Position numbers and translations under genes: made by a program. Shown here in pieces: positions 1-6,540 of a DNA stretch of 26,423 nt. Source of the stretch: an uncultured Eubacteriales bacterium (GTDB lineage: Bacteria; Bacillota; Clostridia; Oscillospirales; CAG-272); NCBI GenBank assembly GCA_934432675.1, contig CAKRYT010000011.1, positions 1 to 26,423 on the forward strand, given 5' to 3'. A model generated the notes under the pieces. That model had not been told where the DNA came from. It worked only from the letters and a program-made list of their open reading frames with translations, and searched no databases. Every line of letters begins with the position of its first letter. Position 1 is the stretch's first letter.

Positions 1-2
1 CT

Positions 3-92
3 TTTTACGACAAAAACGTTAAAATGCCGTATGTGATACAAAACAGAGAGTATTACGGACTTAAAGATTTCAGACTTGTAATGCGTATCTGA
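3..92 (+). CDS. C-terminal fragment of an unknown protein, cut by the window edge
   Basis: An open frame runs in from the left edge and ends at a TGA at 90-92, giving about 29 residues that end in KDFRLVMRI. It is rich in Tyr, Lys and Asn and AT-rich like the HEPN-like gene at 264-881, and unlike the GC-rich housekeeping genes further right. The fragment is too short to assign to a family. It is followed within 30 bases by the nested inverted repeat at 121-245, which could terminate its transcript. It may be the last gene of a mobile element; a chance open frame is also possible. Confidence 0.4.
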   Translation, partial: FYDKNVKMPYVIQNREYYGLKDFRLVMRI

Positions 93-120
93 TACATACG
101 CAGACGATTTATTCCACGGT

Positions 121-245
121 GTTCTTGACGTGAGCCTCTCAGGAGCGTGTCGGTAGGCAAATAAACCGCCAACCGACAGCCCCGAGGGGCTTTTCGTTTG
201 CCTTTGGCAAGATAGCCTGACACACTCCTTTCTCACGTCAAGAAC
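121..245. repeat. 125-nt nested inverted repeat (cruciform-like)
   Basis: The outer arms are a perfect 14-bp inverted repeat (gttcttgacgtgag at 121-134 and its complement at 232-245). Inside are 141-151 paired with 219-229 (10 of 11 positions), 155-161 paired with 197-203 (perfect 7 bp), and a tight GC hairpin 178-183/186-191 with a 2-base loop followed by TTTTCGTTT. The inner hairpin resembles an intrinsic terminator for the + strand. The outer arms are more than a terminator needs and suggest a structured RNA, an element end or a processing site. It lies between the ends of two convergent AT-rich genes. Function is not known. Confidence 0.7.
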
Positions 246-263
246 CTTTCGCGGCATAAAAAA

Positions 264-881
264 CTATCTAATGAATAACGAAACATCAATACTGTTAAGC
301 GTTAATGCCATACTATGAACTTCATCTGAAAATCGTTTTGGATTTATAAGATAAGGTTTTTCTCTATAAAGATCATTATTATTTGAGGTGGAATAACGGA
401 AATGTGAACCGTCATTATCTAAAGAATCCAAAACCTCGACCAATACAGAAATGCGTTTAATAAAGCATTGCTCTCCCTCAAATATATAAATTTTATTCTC
501 TTTAACAAATACATCCCACAATTCTTTAATATTATGCGTTGGTCCCTTAATCTCAATATTTGTTAATTCCAATGCATTTTTTAATGATAATTCAACTGCC
601 TGTCTGCACAAGAATAAGAATGGAATCCAAACCGATCTTAACGAAACGATTTTAAGATTTTGGTTATATGAGCCATTGTATGAGGGATTGGAAAGAATAT
701 CTATAGCGTGTAAATATGATTGGACTATCTCAAACTTTGCACCGCTATACTTGAACTCATTTTTCATAATAGTAGAAGCCGAAATCAGTTCCCATCCTTT
801 TGACCTATCTAAATCAATGCTGTTGCGAATAAAGTCCTCTTTTGTCGGGATATCATCGCTCATTTTAATGCCGATAAACAT
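264..881 (-). CDS. HEPN-like domain protein of unknown function
   Basis: The protein has 205 residues and an ATG start preceded by AGGAG with 7-bp spacing. The middle of the protein carries a helix of the type LCRQAVELSLKNAL followed by a GPTHNIKELW stretch, and near the end a SHFRYS segment. This arrangement recalls HEPN-fold proteins in which an RQAxEhxhKA helix is followed by H(N/D)hxxLh. The Rx4-6H motif of RNase HEPN toxins is not seen, so nuclease activity is not supported. Base composition is clearly lower in GC than the chromosome to the right, which fits horizontal acquisition. It sits alone between a cruciform-like repeat and a tRNA-Ser and has its own promoter. The HEPN link is a pattern judgement; the role (accessory or defence-related) is open. 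Confidence 0.65.
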   Translation of the reverse strand: MFIGIKMSDDIPTKEDFIRNSIDLDRSKGWELISASTIMKNEFKYSGAKFEIVQSYLHAIDILSNPSYNGSYNQNLKIVSLRSVWIPFLFLCRQAVELSLKNALELTNIEIKGPTHNIKELWDVFVKENKIYIFEGEQCFIKRISVLVEVLDSLDNDGSHFRYSTSNNNDLYREKPYLINPKRFSDEVHSMALTLNSIDVSLFIR

Positions 882-911
882 AACAAATCTCCTAGAAATT
901 GGAATATATAA

Positions 912-940
912 ATAATAGCAAAATCAAATTCTTTTATCAA
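912..940 (-). promoter_or_regulatory. Predicted sigma-A promoter of the HEPN-like gene
   Basis: Read on the minus strand, TTGATA (935-940) and TATTAT (912-917) are separated by 17 bp, about 30 bases before the start codon at 881. The region is very AT-rich, so chance matches are likelier here than elsewhere. Confidence 0.5.
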
Positions 941-945
941 TAAAT

Positions 946-985
946 AAAACCTAAACCAAACACTTTCGTATTCGATTTAGGTTTT
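946..985 (-). terminator. Putative tRNA-Ser terminator hairpin
   Basis: A perfect 10-bp inverted repeat (AAAACCTAAA / TTTAGGTTTT, 946-955 with 976-985) lies just past the 3' end of the tRNA on the minus strand and is followed by ATTTATT. The stem is AT-rich and the loop is 20 bases, so it is a weak terminator. It could instead be part of an element end at the tRNA. Confidence 0.45.
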
Positions 986-988
986 GAT

Positions 989-1077
989 TGGCGGAGGGTG
1001 TGGGGTTCGAACCCACGTGAGGTTGCCCTCAAACGGTTTTCAAGACCGCCTCGTTATGACCGCTTCGATAACCCTCC
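989..1077 (-). tRNA. tRNA-Ser(UGA)
   Basis: On the minus strand the 89-nt sequence folds as a class II tRNA. The acceptor stem is GGAGGGT/ACCCTCC, the anticodon loop is CTTGAAA (anticodon TGA) on the stem GCGGT/ACCGT, the variable arm is long, and the T-arm contains GGTTCGAACCC. It ends in discriminator G plus an encoded CCA. The gene's 3' end faces the AT-rich segment at 1-985, the usual side for integrase-mediated insertion. Confidence 0.96.
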
Positions 1078-1249
1078 GGAAGAGTGCGGGGCCCTCCCCG
1101 TGCGACCCGGTGACGGGGGAGACGCGGCTCGTTTACCGGTTATCGTCCTCATTCACCCTGCAGATCCGTGTCTGTCGCAAGGCTCTTCTCGGACCGTTTC
1201 AGTATAGCAAACACGGCCCGGTTTGTCAAGTTGCCCGCAACACAAAACC

Positions 1250-1275
1250 GAAAGCCGCGGCGTGCCGCGGCTTTC
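1250..1275 (-). terminator. guaA terminator
   Basis: A perfect 11-bp GC-rich stem (1250-1260 with 1265-1275, loop of 4) lies 63 bases past the guaA stop. It is followed on the minus strand by GGTTTTGTG, a short T-run. The stretch 1078-1249 between it and the tRNA holds no gene I can support. Confidence 0.7.
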
Positions 1276-1337
1276 TGTCGGATGGGTCGGGTACCGGTTG
1301 CTTGCCGCCGTCGGCACCGAAAAAATGCGGCGGAGCC

Positions 1338-3206
1338 TTACTCCCACTCGACGGTTGCCGGCGGTTTGCCGGTCACGTCGTAGAGAATCATATCGACGGG
1401 GAGTCCCGCCGCCTCGATGCGGCGTACGATGTTCGCGAGCGCATCCGCGGGGAAATCCACGCCCGGGACGGCGGACTGTGCCGTCATAAAGTCGTTCGTG
1501 ACAACGGCACGCACGGCGATGGAGAAACGATCTCCCACGCCGACGGGAAGCAATACGGCAAAGCACTGTGCGATATGGCACTTGCCGTCCGCCATCGGGC
1601 GCATGATCTCACTCGTCACAATGGCATCCGCCTCGCGGAGCAGGTCCGCCTCCTCCCGGCAGATCCGGCTGCGCACGCTGTGGAGCGTGCCACCGACCTC
1701 ACGGCGGTTGAGCAGATATGCCACACGGTTGACGAAATTCAATTCGTTCGGGATCGTTTTCGCCGTTTGATAAAGCGTGTCGAAATCGGGGGTCAGCCCA
1801 GCACCGGACAGGATCACGAGCGAACGGTACGAGCGATGGTCGCCCTGCACGCCGACCGACTGCACGGGTGCGAGTGCCGCGCGAAAGGGCACGTTCGCCG
1901 TTGCCATAAAGTCAGCGAGGAGCCCGGATTTCTCGGCATCCGCGGTCTTTCCGCCGTCGGTGCACAGGATACGGACGCCGAGCCCCGGGCCCGGGAACGG
2001 CTGACGCGAGGCAATCTCCTCGTCAAGGCCCAGCATGCGGGCAACCTGCCGCACCTCGTCCTTGTGCCAGTCCCAGTTGGTCTCGATGACGTGCCCCTTT
2101 TCGCGGAGGGCGCGGATGATACCGACGTCGTTGTGGTGCGTCTTGATCTTTTTGGCATACCCGCTGACGTCGGGGTTGCCGGATTCGATGAGGTCGGGGC
2201 GGAGCGTCCCCTGGCCGAGGAATGCCGTCTCAAAATCGAGATTCAGTTTCTTCGCCGCCTCTTCGGTCACCACAAAGAACATATGCCCGATGATGGCGCG
2301 CTTTTTCTCCGGCTCGCAGGTCTCGGAGAGCGGCGCATACTGCTCCCCGTCGATGACGAGCGGCGTGTTGAAAAACGCATCCTCCGCATTGATGCGCTGC
2401 ATCTGCGTGAGCCCCAGTTTCGCCAGGTTTTCACAGATAAGGTCGGACTCGTTCTTACGCATCATTCCGTGATCGATATGAATACCGTACACCTGTTCCG
2501 GTTTCAGCGCACGCACGAGCAGTGCGGCAGTCACGGCGGAGTCTACGCCGCCGCTGACCAGGACCACGACCTTACCGTCACCGACCTTCTCACGGATGGC
2601 GCGGATGGAGGTCTCGATGCGGTCTTCGAGCGCATAGGTCTCTTTGAGACCGCAGATACCGCGCACGAAGTTGTGCAGGATCTCCACACCGTGTACGGTG
2701 GGGTCCACCTCGGGGTGGAATTGCACCCCGGCAATGCGACGCTCCGCATTCCATACCCCGGCGCACACGCCGCCGGTCGACGCGACCGTACGGAACCCCT
2801 CGGGGATCACACTCACGGCGTCCCCGTGGCTCATGAGCACCTTTTCGCGGCTCGAAAGCCCCGCGAACAGCGGGCAGGTCGGATCGACGTCGATCTCAAT
2901 CTGACCGTACTCCGTCTTGACCTCCGGTGCCACGGTGCCGCCGAAGTGGTCAACGATCATCTGCATCCCGTAGCAGATCCCCAGCGTGGGGATACCCAGA
3001 TCGAAAATAGCGGGATCATAGGTCGGTGCGCCGCTCTCCCAGACGCTTGCGGGCCCGCCGGAGAGAATCATGGCGTCGTACCCCGCGAGCTTGTCCGCCG
3101 CCACACCCATCGGCAGGATGTCGGTATAGACCCCCGCCTCCCGGATTTTACGGTCGATCACCTTGGTGTACTGTCCGCCGCAGTCGATAATTGCGAGTTT
3201 CTCCAT
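1338..3206 (-). CDS. guaA: GMP synthase (glutamine-hydrolysing), long form
   Basis: Converts XMP to GMP with ATP and glutamine, the last step of guanine nucleotide synthesis, in the cytoplasm. The N-terminal class I glutamine amidotransferase has its nucleophile Cys78 in GICYGMQ and His164/Glu166 in QFHPEV. The ATP-pyrophosphatase P-loop SGGVDS lies at 218-223, PFPGPGLGVR at 403-412, and the C-terminus is the canonical KPPATVEWE. The start ATG at 3206 has GGAG about 10 bases upstream; the frame stays open further upstream only as an antisense shadow of the amidase gene. At 622 residues it is about 100 longer than the E. coli enzyme. The extra block (about 413-525) holds a second PVQSVGVQGD-like dimerisation motif at 447-456, as in the eukaryotic-type two-lobed enzyme. 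It is transcribed alone. Confidence 0.97.
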   Translation of the reverse strand: MEKLAIIDCGGQYTKVIDRKIREAGVYTDILPMGVAADKLAGYDAMILSGGPASVWESGAPTYDPAIFDLGIPTLGICYGMQMIVDHFGGTVAPEVKTEYGQIEIDVDPTCPLFAGLSSREKVLMSHGDAVSVIPEGFRTVASTGGVCAGVWNAERRIAGVQFHPEVDPTVHGVEILHNFVRGICGLKETYALEDRIETSIRAIREKVGDGKVVVLVSGGVDSAVTAALLVRALKPEQVYGIHIDHGMMRKNESDLICENLAKLGLTQMQRINAEDAFFNTPLVIDGEQYAPLSETCEPEKKRAIIGHMFFVVTEEAAKKLNLDFETAFLGQGTLRPDLIESGNPDVSGYAKKIKTHHNDVGIIRALREKGHVIETNWDWHKDEVRQVARMLGLDEEIASRQPFPGPGLGVRILCTDGGKTADAEKSGLLADFMATANVPFRAALAPVQSVGVQGDHRSYRSLVILSGAGLTPDFDTLYQTAKTIPNELNFVNRVAYLLNRREVGGTLHSVRSRICREEADLLREADAIVTSEIMRPMADGKCHIAQCFAVLLPVGVGDRFSIAVRAVVTNDFMTAQSAVPGVDFPADALANIVRRIEAAGLPVDMILYDVTGKPPATVEWE

Positions 3207-3240
3207 TGAGACAAAACTCCTTTTTTCGTAATACTTTCCT

Positions 3241-3269
3241 ATTATACTCCCAAATCGGCGCGCGCGCAA
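3241..3269 (-). promoter_or_regulatory. Predicted guaA promoter
   Basis: On the minus strand, TTGCGC (3264-3269) and a consensus TATAAT (3241-3246) are 17 bp apart, about 35 bases before the guaA start. I see no purine riboswitch in the short leader. Confidence 0.65.
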
Positions 3270-3350
3270 GACGATTTTCCGTTTTCTCCGAGTGTCCGTG
3301 CGTTTTTCGGCAACATAGACTGAAATGAAAGACGCAAAAGGAGAAAAACA

Positions 3351-3905
3351 ATGCTTGTGACCAAGACCTACCTGCGGGAGCGGGCAGTCACTTACGCGCG
3401 CAAATGGGCCCTCAGCCGCAATCCCCTGTTTGTGGACTACACCGGACGGGGCGGCAACTGCACCAACTTCGTTTCCCAGTGCATCTATGCCGGCAGTTGC
3501 ACCATGAATTATACCCCGGTCTACGGATGGTATTACCTGACCGACTCGGACAGGAGCGCGTCCTGGACGGGAGTGGAGTTTCTCTACAATTTTCTGACCG
3601 CCAACACGGGTCCCGGGCCCTTCGGGCGGCAGGTACCGCTCTCCGAGGCCATGCCGGGAGACGTCATCCAGTTGTACCGAGAGGATGAGGGCTGGTATCA
3701 TTCGCTCCTGCTCATCGGCTTTGACGAGAACGGTGCCCCCCTGGTCGCCGCCCAGTCGAACGACGCGCTCGACCGCCCCCTGTCCGCCTATACCTACGAC
3801 CGGGACCGTTTCATCCATATCTCGGGCGTTCGCCTGACCGTCCCCGACATCGGCGATTGCTACGAAAGCCTGCTCGACGGCATCGCCATCATCCCGAACG
3901 ATTGA
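3351..3905 (+). CDS. Amidase_6-type putative amidase (NlpC/P60-like fold)
   Basis: The protein has 184 residues, with ATG after AAAGGAG at 6-base spacing. The N-terminal YARKWALSRNP segment followed by GGNCTNFVSQC is the signature of the putative amidase domain family (Pfam Amidase_6). The Cys of GGNC is the expected nucleophile (about residue 36) and the His in GWYHSLLL is the expected partner (about residue 120). Trp/Tyr-rich stretches such as GWYYL and a C-terminal HISGVRL complete the domain. No signal peptide or membrane segment is visible, although many relatives are secreted, so export is unclear. The substrate is not known; relatives are presumed to act on peptide or amide bonds in the wall. 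It is divergent from guaA and convergent with the ABC-F gene. Confidence 0.85.
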   Translation: MLVTKTYLRERAVTYARKWALSRNPLFVDYTGRGGNCTNFVSQCIYAGSCTMNYTPVYGWYYLTDSDRSASWTGVEFLYNFLTANTGPGPFGRQVPLSEAMPGDVIQLYREDEGWYHSLLLIGFDENGAPLVAAQSNDALDRPLSAYTYDRDRFIHISGVRLTVPDIGDCYESLLDGIAIIPND

Positions 3906-3920
3906 CGGGGCGGTGCCCCC

Positions 3921-3958
3921 AAAAAATCAAAGCGGAGCCTGTTTTACAGGCTCCGCTT
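3921..3958 (-). terminator. Terminator of the trxA-FTR-ABC-F operon
   Basis: A perfect 13-bp stem (3930-3942 with 3946-3958, 3-base loop) follows the ABC-F stop. Read on the minus strand it is followed by TTTGATTTTTT. The + strand side lacks a T-run, but the stem may also stop read-through from the convergent amidase gene. Confidence 0.9.
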
Positions 3959-3967
3959 CGTCATGGA

Positions 3968-5875
3968 TCACATAATCTCTTCGTAGAGCGCGAGGAGTTC
4001 CTCTTCAATCTGTGCACGGCGGGCGTCAATCTCGGCGGCGCGGACGTAATCGCTCGCTGCGGGACCGTACAGTTCCGTTTCCAGTGCCGTGAGTTCCCTT
4101 TCGAGCACCTCGACGCGCGCCGCGGCGCGCTCCTTTTTGCGTAGGGCGGCGCGTTCTGCCGCGTTCTCCCGCTTTTGTGCCTCAAAGCGCAATTTCTCCG
4201 CCGTCGGGGCAGCGACCGGTTTTTCCGCCCCCGCCGCGGCACGCTTCTCCCGCAGCGCGAGGTACGCATCGTAGGCATCATCGTATGCTTCGAGCGGATA
4301 ATCCCACAGACCCCCTTCGGCGGCACGATCCAGTTCTATGACACGCGTCGCGAGCCGTGAGATAAAGTAACGGTCGTGCGATACGGCGAGGATGGTCCCG
4401 GGGAAAGCGGCGAGTGCCGTTTCGAGTGCCTCGCGGGAGCCGACGTCGAGATGGTTGGTGGGCTCGTCGAGCAGGAGCAGATTGACCTTTTGCTTGACGA
4501 GGATGGCGAGTGCGAGGCGAGCCTTCTCCCCGCCGGAGAGCACCGAAACCGGCTTGTCCATATCATCGGCACCGAACAGAAACAGGGCGAGTGCAGAGCG
4601 CAGTTCCGTCTCGGACATGGCGGGGTGCGCGCGGCGCATCTCCCCGTACACCGTCCCCGCGGGGTCCAGCCCGCGGTTTTCCTGGTCGTAGTACCCGATC
4701 TTGCAGTGATACCCGAGTTCCGCCACGCCGCGTTGCGGCGCGAGCTGCCCGAGGATGAGTTTCATGAGGGTGGATTTCCCGCACCCGTTGGCTCCGAGAA
4801 AGAGTACACACTCCCCCCGCCGCACCAGGAAATTCAGGTCGCTGATGAGCGGTGCCGCGCCGTAGGAAAAGGTCAGGTGCCGCACCTCCAAGACACGCCC
4901 GGCGGTCGCCTCCTCGGTCGCAAAACTGATGCGGATATTCCGCTCGGGCGGTGCTGCCTTGGTGACGAGATCCATGCGCGCCAGTTGCTTTTCCTTGGAG
5001 CGGATGGTGACGAAATTGTGCGCCTGTCCGCACCGCCGCTGGAAATCGATGTTGGCGCGGATTTTGCCGATCTCCTTCTGCTGTTCGCGGTAGCGATGCT
5101 CGCGGGAGGCCTCTTCCTCCGCGTCGCGTTCCTTCGCCGCCGAGTAAGCACCGGGATAGAGCCGCCCGCCCCGGCGACGGAGCCAAAAGGTTTTATTGGT
5201 GACCCGGTCGAGGAAATAACGGTCGTGCGAAATGACCAGAAACGTCCCACGATACGCGGCGAGGTATTCTTCCAGCCAGGTCAGGGCATCGATGTCGAGA
5301 TGGTTGGTGGGCTCGTCGAGCAGGAGCAGATCCGGCTCACGCGCGAGCAGTTTCACGAGTGCAAGGCGCGTATATTGCCCGCCGGAGAGGGCCCCTACCG
5401 TACGCTCCGGGTCGGGGAACCCCATCTTGGCAAGGAGCGAGTGGGCGCGGGCGCGATAAGTCCTGCCCCCCCTATCTTCGTAGCGCGCGTGCAAGGCGTT
5501 CAGTGCCTCCGAGAGCCGTACCGCCTCCGATGCCGCGGCATGCGTGAGCGCGTCCTCCGTCTGCGCGATCTCCGCCTCCATGGCGGTGAGTTCCGGGAAC
5601 GCAGAGAGCACGTAAGCGGACAGGGTCATCTCACCGAGATAGGAAAGGTCGGTGTTCTGCGCGAGCATCCCGACTGTGGTCGAGCCCGAGAGGTACACCT
5701 GCCCCGCGGTCGGCGTATATTCGCCCGTGATGCAGCGGAACAGGGAGGATTTCCCCACCCCGTTGACCCCGATGATACCGATCCTGTCTCCCGACGCGAC
5801 CGAAAAGGTCAGCCCCCGGAAGATTTCATCCGCCCCGAACGAGAGCCCGAGGTCGGATACCGTACAGATAATCAT
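3968..5875 (-). CDS. ABC-F family ATPase (ribosome-associated type)
   Basis: The protein has 635 residues, two ABC ATPase modules and no membrane domain. Walker A is GVNGVGKS at 36-43 and GANGCGKS at 361-368. Signatures LSGGQ (163-167) and LSGGE (446-450) are each followed by LLLLDEPTNHLD and SHDRY. The inter-domain linker (about 245-320) is Glu/Arg/Lys-rich as in ABC-F proteins, and the C-terminal 80 residues are a charged coiled-coil extension as in Uup/YfmR-type members. Family members act in the cytoplasm on ribosomes, relieving stalls or in some cases protecting against antibiotics; nothing visible separates those roles. It is the last gene of an operon, 6 bases after the FTR-like gene, and its AAGGA site overlaps that gene's end. 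Confidence 0.93.
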   Translation of the reverse strand: MIICTVSDLGLSFGADEIFRGLTFSVASGDRIGIIGVNGVGKSSLFRCITGEYTPTAGQVYLSGSTTVGMLAQNTDLSYLGEMTLSAYVLSAFPELTAMEAEIAQTEDALTHAAASEAVRLSEALNALHARYEDRGGRTYRARAHSLLAKMGFPDPERTVGALSGGQYTRLALVKLLAREPDLLLLDEPTNHLDIDALTWLEEYLAAYRGTFLVISHDRYFLDRVTNKTFWLRRRGGRLYPGAYSAAKERDAEEEASREHRYREQQKEIGKIRANIDFQRRCGQAHNFVTIRSKEKQLARMDLVTKAAPPERNIRISFATEEATAGRVLEVRHLTFSYGAAPLISDLNFLVRRGECVLFLGANGCGKSTLMKLILGQLAPQRGVAELGYHCKIGYYDQENRGLDPAGTVYGEMRRAHPAMSETELRSALALFLFGADDMDKPVSVLSGGEKARLALAILVKQKVNLLLLDEPTNHLDVGSREALETALAAFPGTILAVSHDRYFISRLATRVIELDRAAEGGLWDYPLEAYDDAYDAYLALREKRAAAGAEKPVAAPTAEKLRFEAQKRENAAERAALRKKERAAARVEVLERELTALETELYGPAASDYVRAAEIDARRAQIEEELLALYEEIM

Positions 5876-5881
5876 GAATGC

Positions 5882-6073
5882 TTATTCCTTATAGTATAAA
5901 CCGCAGTGGCAGTAGCCGTGGAAGTCGGGATCCGCCATCTGACGGCGGAATTCAAGGCAAATGCACTTGTTCTCCTCCGACCGTCCGACGCGGCAGGGGC
6001 AGTATCCGTCCTTGGCTTTCAGCCCCGCACGGATTTCGGCGACCACTTTCGGGTCCGGGTTGAGCCGGATCAC
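5882..6073 (-). CDS. Small ferredoxin-thioredoxin reductase catalytic-chain-like protein
   Basis: The protein has 63 residues with three Cys pairs: CPC (25, 27), CIC (37, 39) and CHC (55, 57). The context NKCICLEFR and GYCHCGLYYK is that of the catalytic chain of ferredoxin:thioredoxin reductase, where four Cys hold a 4Fe-4S cluster and two form the redox disulfide. It is much shorter than the plant or cyanobacterial chain (about 110 residues), and no variable subunit is nearby. The start is GTG, overlapping the trxA stop by 4 bases (GTGA), with GGAGG 7 bases upstream. Translational coupling to thioredoxin supports a redox partnership, presumably passing electrons from ferredoxin to the downstream side of thioredoxin. 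That role is inferred from the motif and the neighbour. Confidence 0.88.
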   Translation of the reverse strand: MIRLNPDPKVVAEIRAGLKAKDGYCPCRVGRSEENKCICLEFRRQMADPDFHGYCHCGLYYKE

Positions 6074-6384
6074 AGCAATGCCTCCGTGACCTCACGGAGT
6101 TCTTCCTCCCCGCGGTAGCCGACGAGCGTCTCCACCACCTCGCCACCGCGGAAAAAGAGCAGCGTCGGGATGGAGGCGACGCCGTAGCGGATGGCGGTCG
6201 CCGTCGCCTCGTCCACGTCCAGGCGGCACACTTTGAGGTCGGGATAACTCTCCGCGAGTGCCTCGACGTGCGGCGCAATCATTTTACACGGGCCGCACCA
6301 GCGGGCAAAGAAATCAACGAGCACGAGCCCCTCTGCACGGAGCACCTCGGTCTCAAAATTCGTATCGTTCAAAACGGTTTCCAT
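6070..6384 (-). CDS. trxA: Thioredoxin
   Basis: A single thioredoxin fold of 104 residues, the usual length, with the active site WCGPC at 29-33 (FFARWCGPCK) and the cis-Pro motif SIPTLLFF further on. It is a cytoplasmic dithiol-disulfide exchange protein that reduces ribonucleotide reductase, peroxiredoxins and others. The start ATG follows GGAGGA. It heads the operon trxA / FTR-like / ABC-F, driven by its own near-consensus promoter divergent from pyk. No NADPH-thioredoxin reductase gene is in the window; the coupled FTR-like gene is a candidate reductant. Confidence 0.96.
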   Translation of the reverse strand: METVLNDTNFETEVLRAEGLVLVDFFARWCGPCKMIAPHVEALAESYPDLKVCRLDVDEATATAIRYGVASIPTLLFFRGGEVVETLVGYRGEEELREVTEALL

Positions 6385-6427
6385 AAACAGATCCTCCTCC
6401 CTGCGGGCTTACCCCGGGGACGACCTC

Positions 6428-6456
6428 ATTGTAGCAAAATGTCCCCGATAAGTCAA
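6428..6456 (-). promoter_or_regulatory. Predicted trxA operon promoter
   Basis: On the minus strand, TTGACT (6451-6456), a 17-bp spacer and TACAAT (6428-6433). Its -35 box lies 9 bases from the -35 box of the divergent pyk promoter, so the two may compete for polymerase. Confidence 0.85.
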
Positions 6457-6465
6457 GGTTGGGGC

Positions 6466-6494
6466 TTGTCAAACACCGATATTCGTGCTAGAAT
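6466..6494 (+). promoter_or_regulatory. Predicted pyk promoter
   Basis: TTGTCA (6466-6471), a 17-bp spacer and TAGAAT (6489-6494). The pyk start is 46 bases downstream and is preceded by GGAGG at 6530-6534. Confidence 0.85.
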
Positions 6495-6540
6495 GATATT
6501 TGTGAAAAGTTGTGCCAATTGATATCGACGGAGGTAAAGC

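Noticed and set aside
984..3209. 741-codon open frame on the + strand opposite guaA
   Set aside because: It runs through the tRNA-Ser and the guaA terminator and is the antisense shadow of a certain gene in GC-rich DNA; it has no ribosome-binding site and no recognisable domain.
3207..3350. Purine riboswitch before guaA
   Set aside because: The leader is only about 30 nt from the predicted start site and shows none of the three-helix junction.
3207..3818. N-terminal extension of guaA by 204 codons
   Set aside because: It would cross the guaA promoter and the amidase gene; the start at 3206 has a ribosome-binding site and the canonical N-terminus.
4376..5899. Long + strand frame opposite the ABC-F gene
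   Set aside because: Antisense shadow of a gene with all ABC motifs intact.
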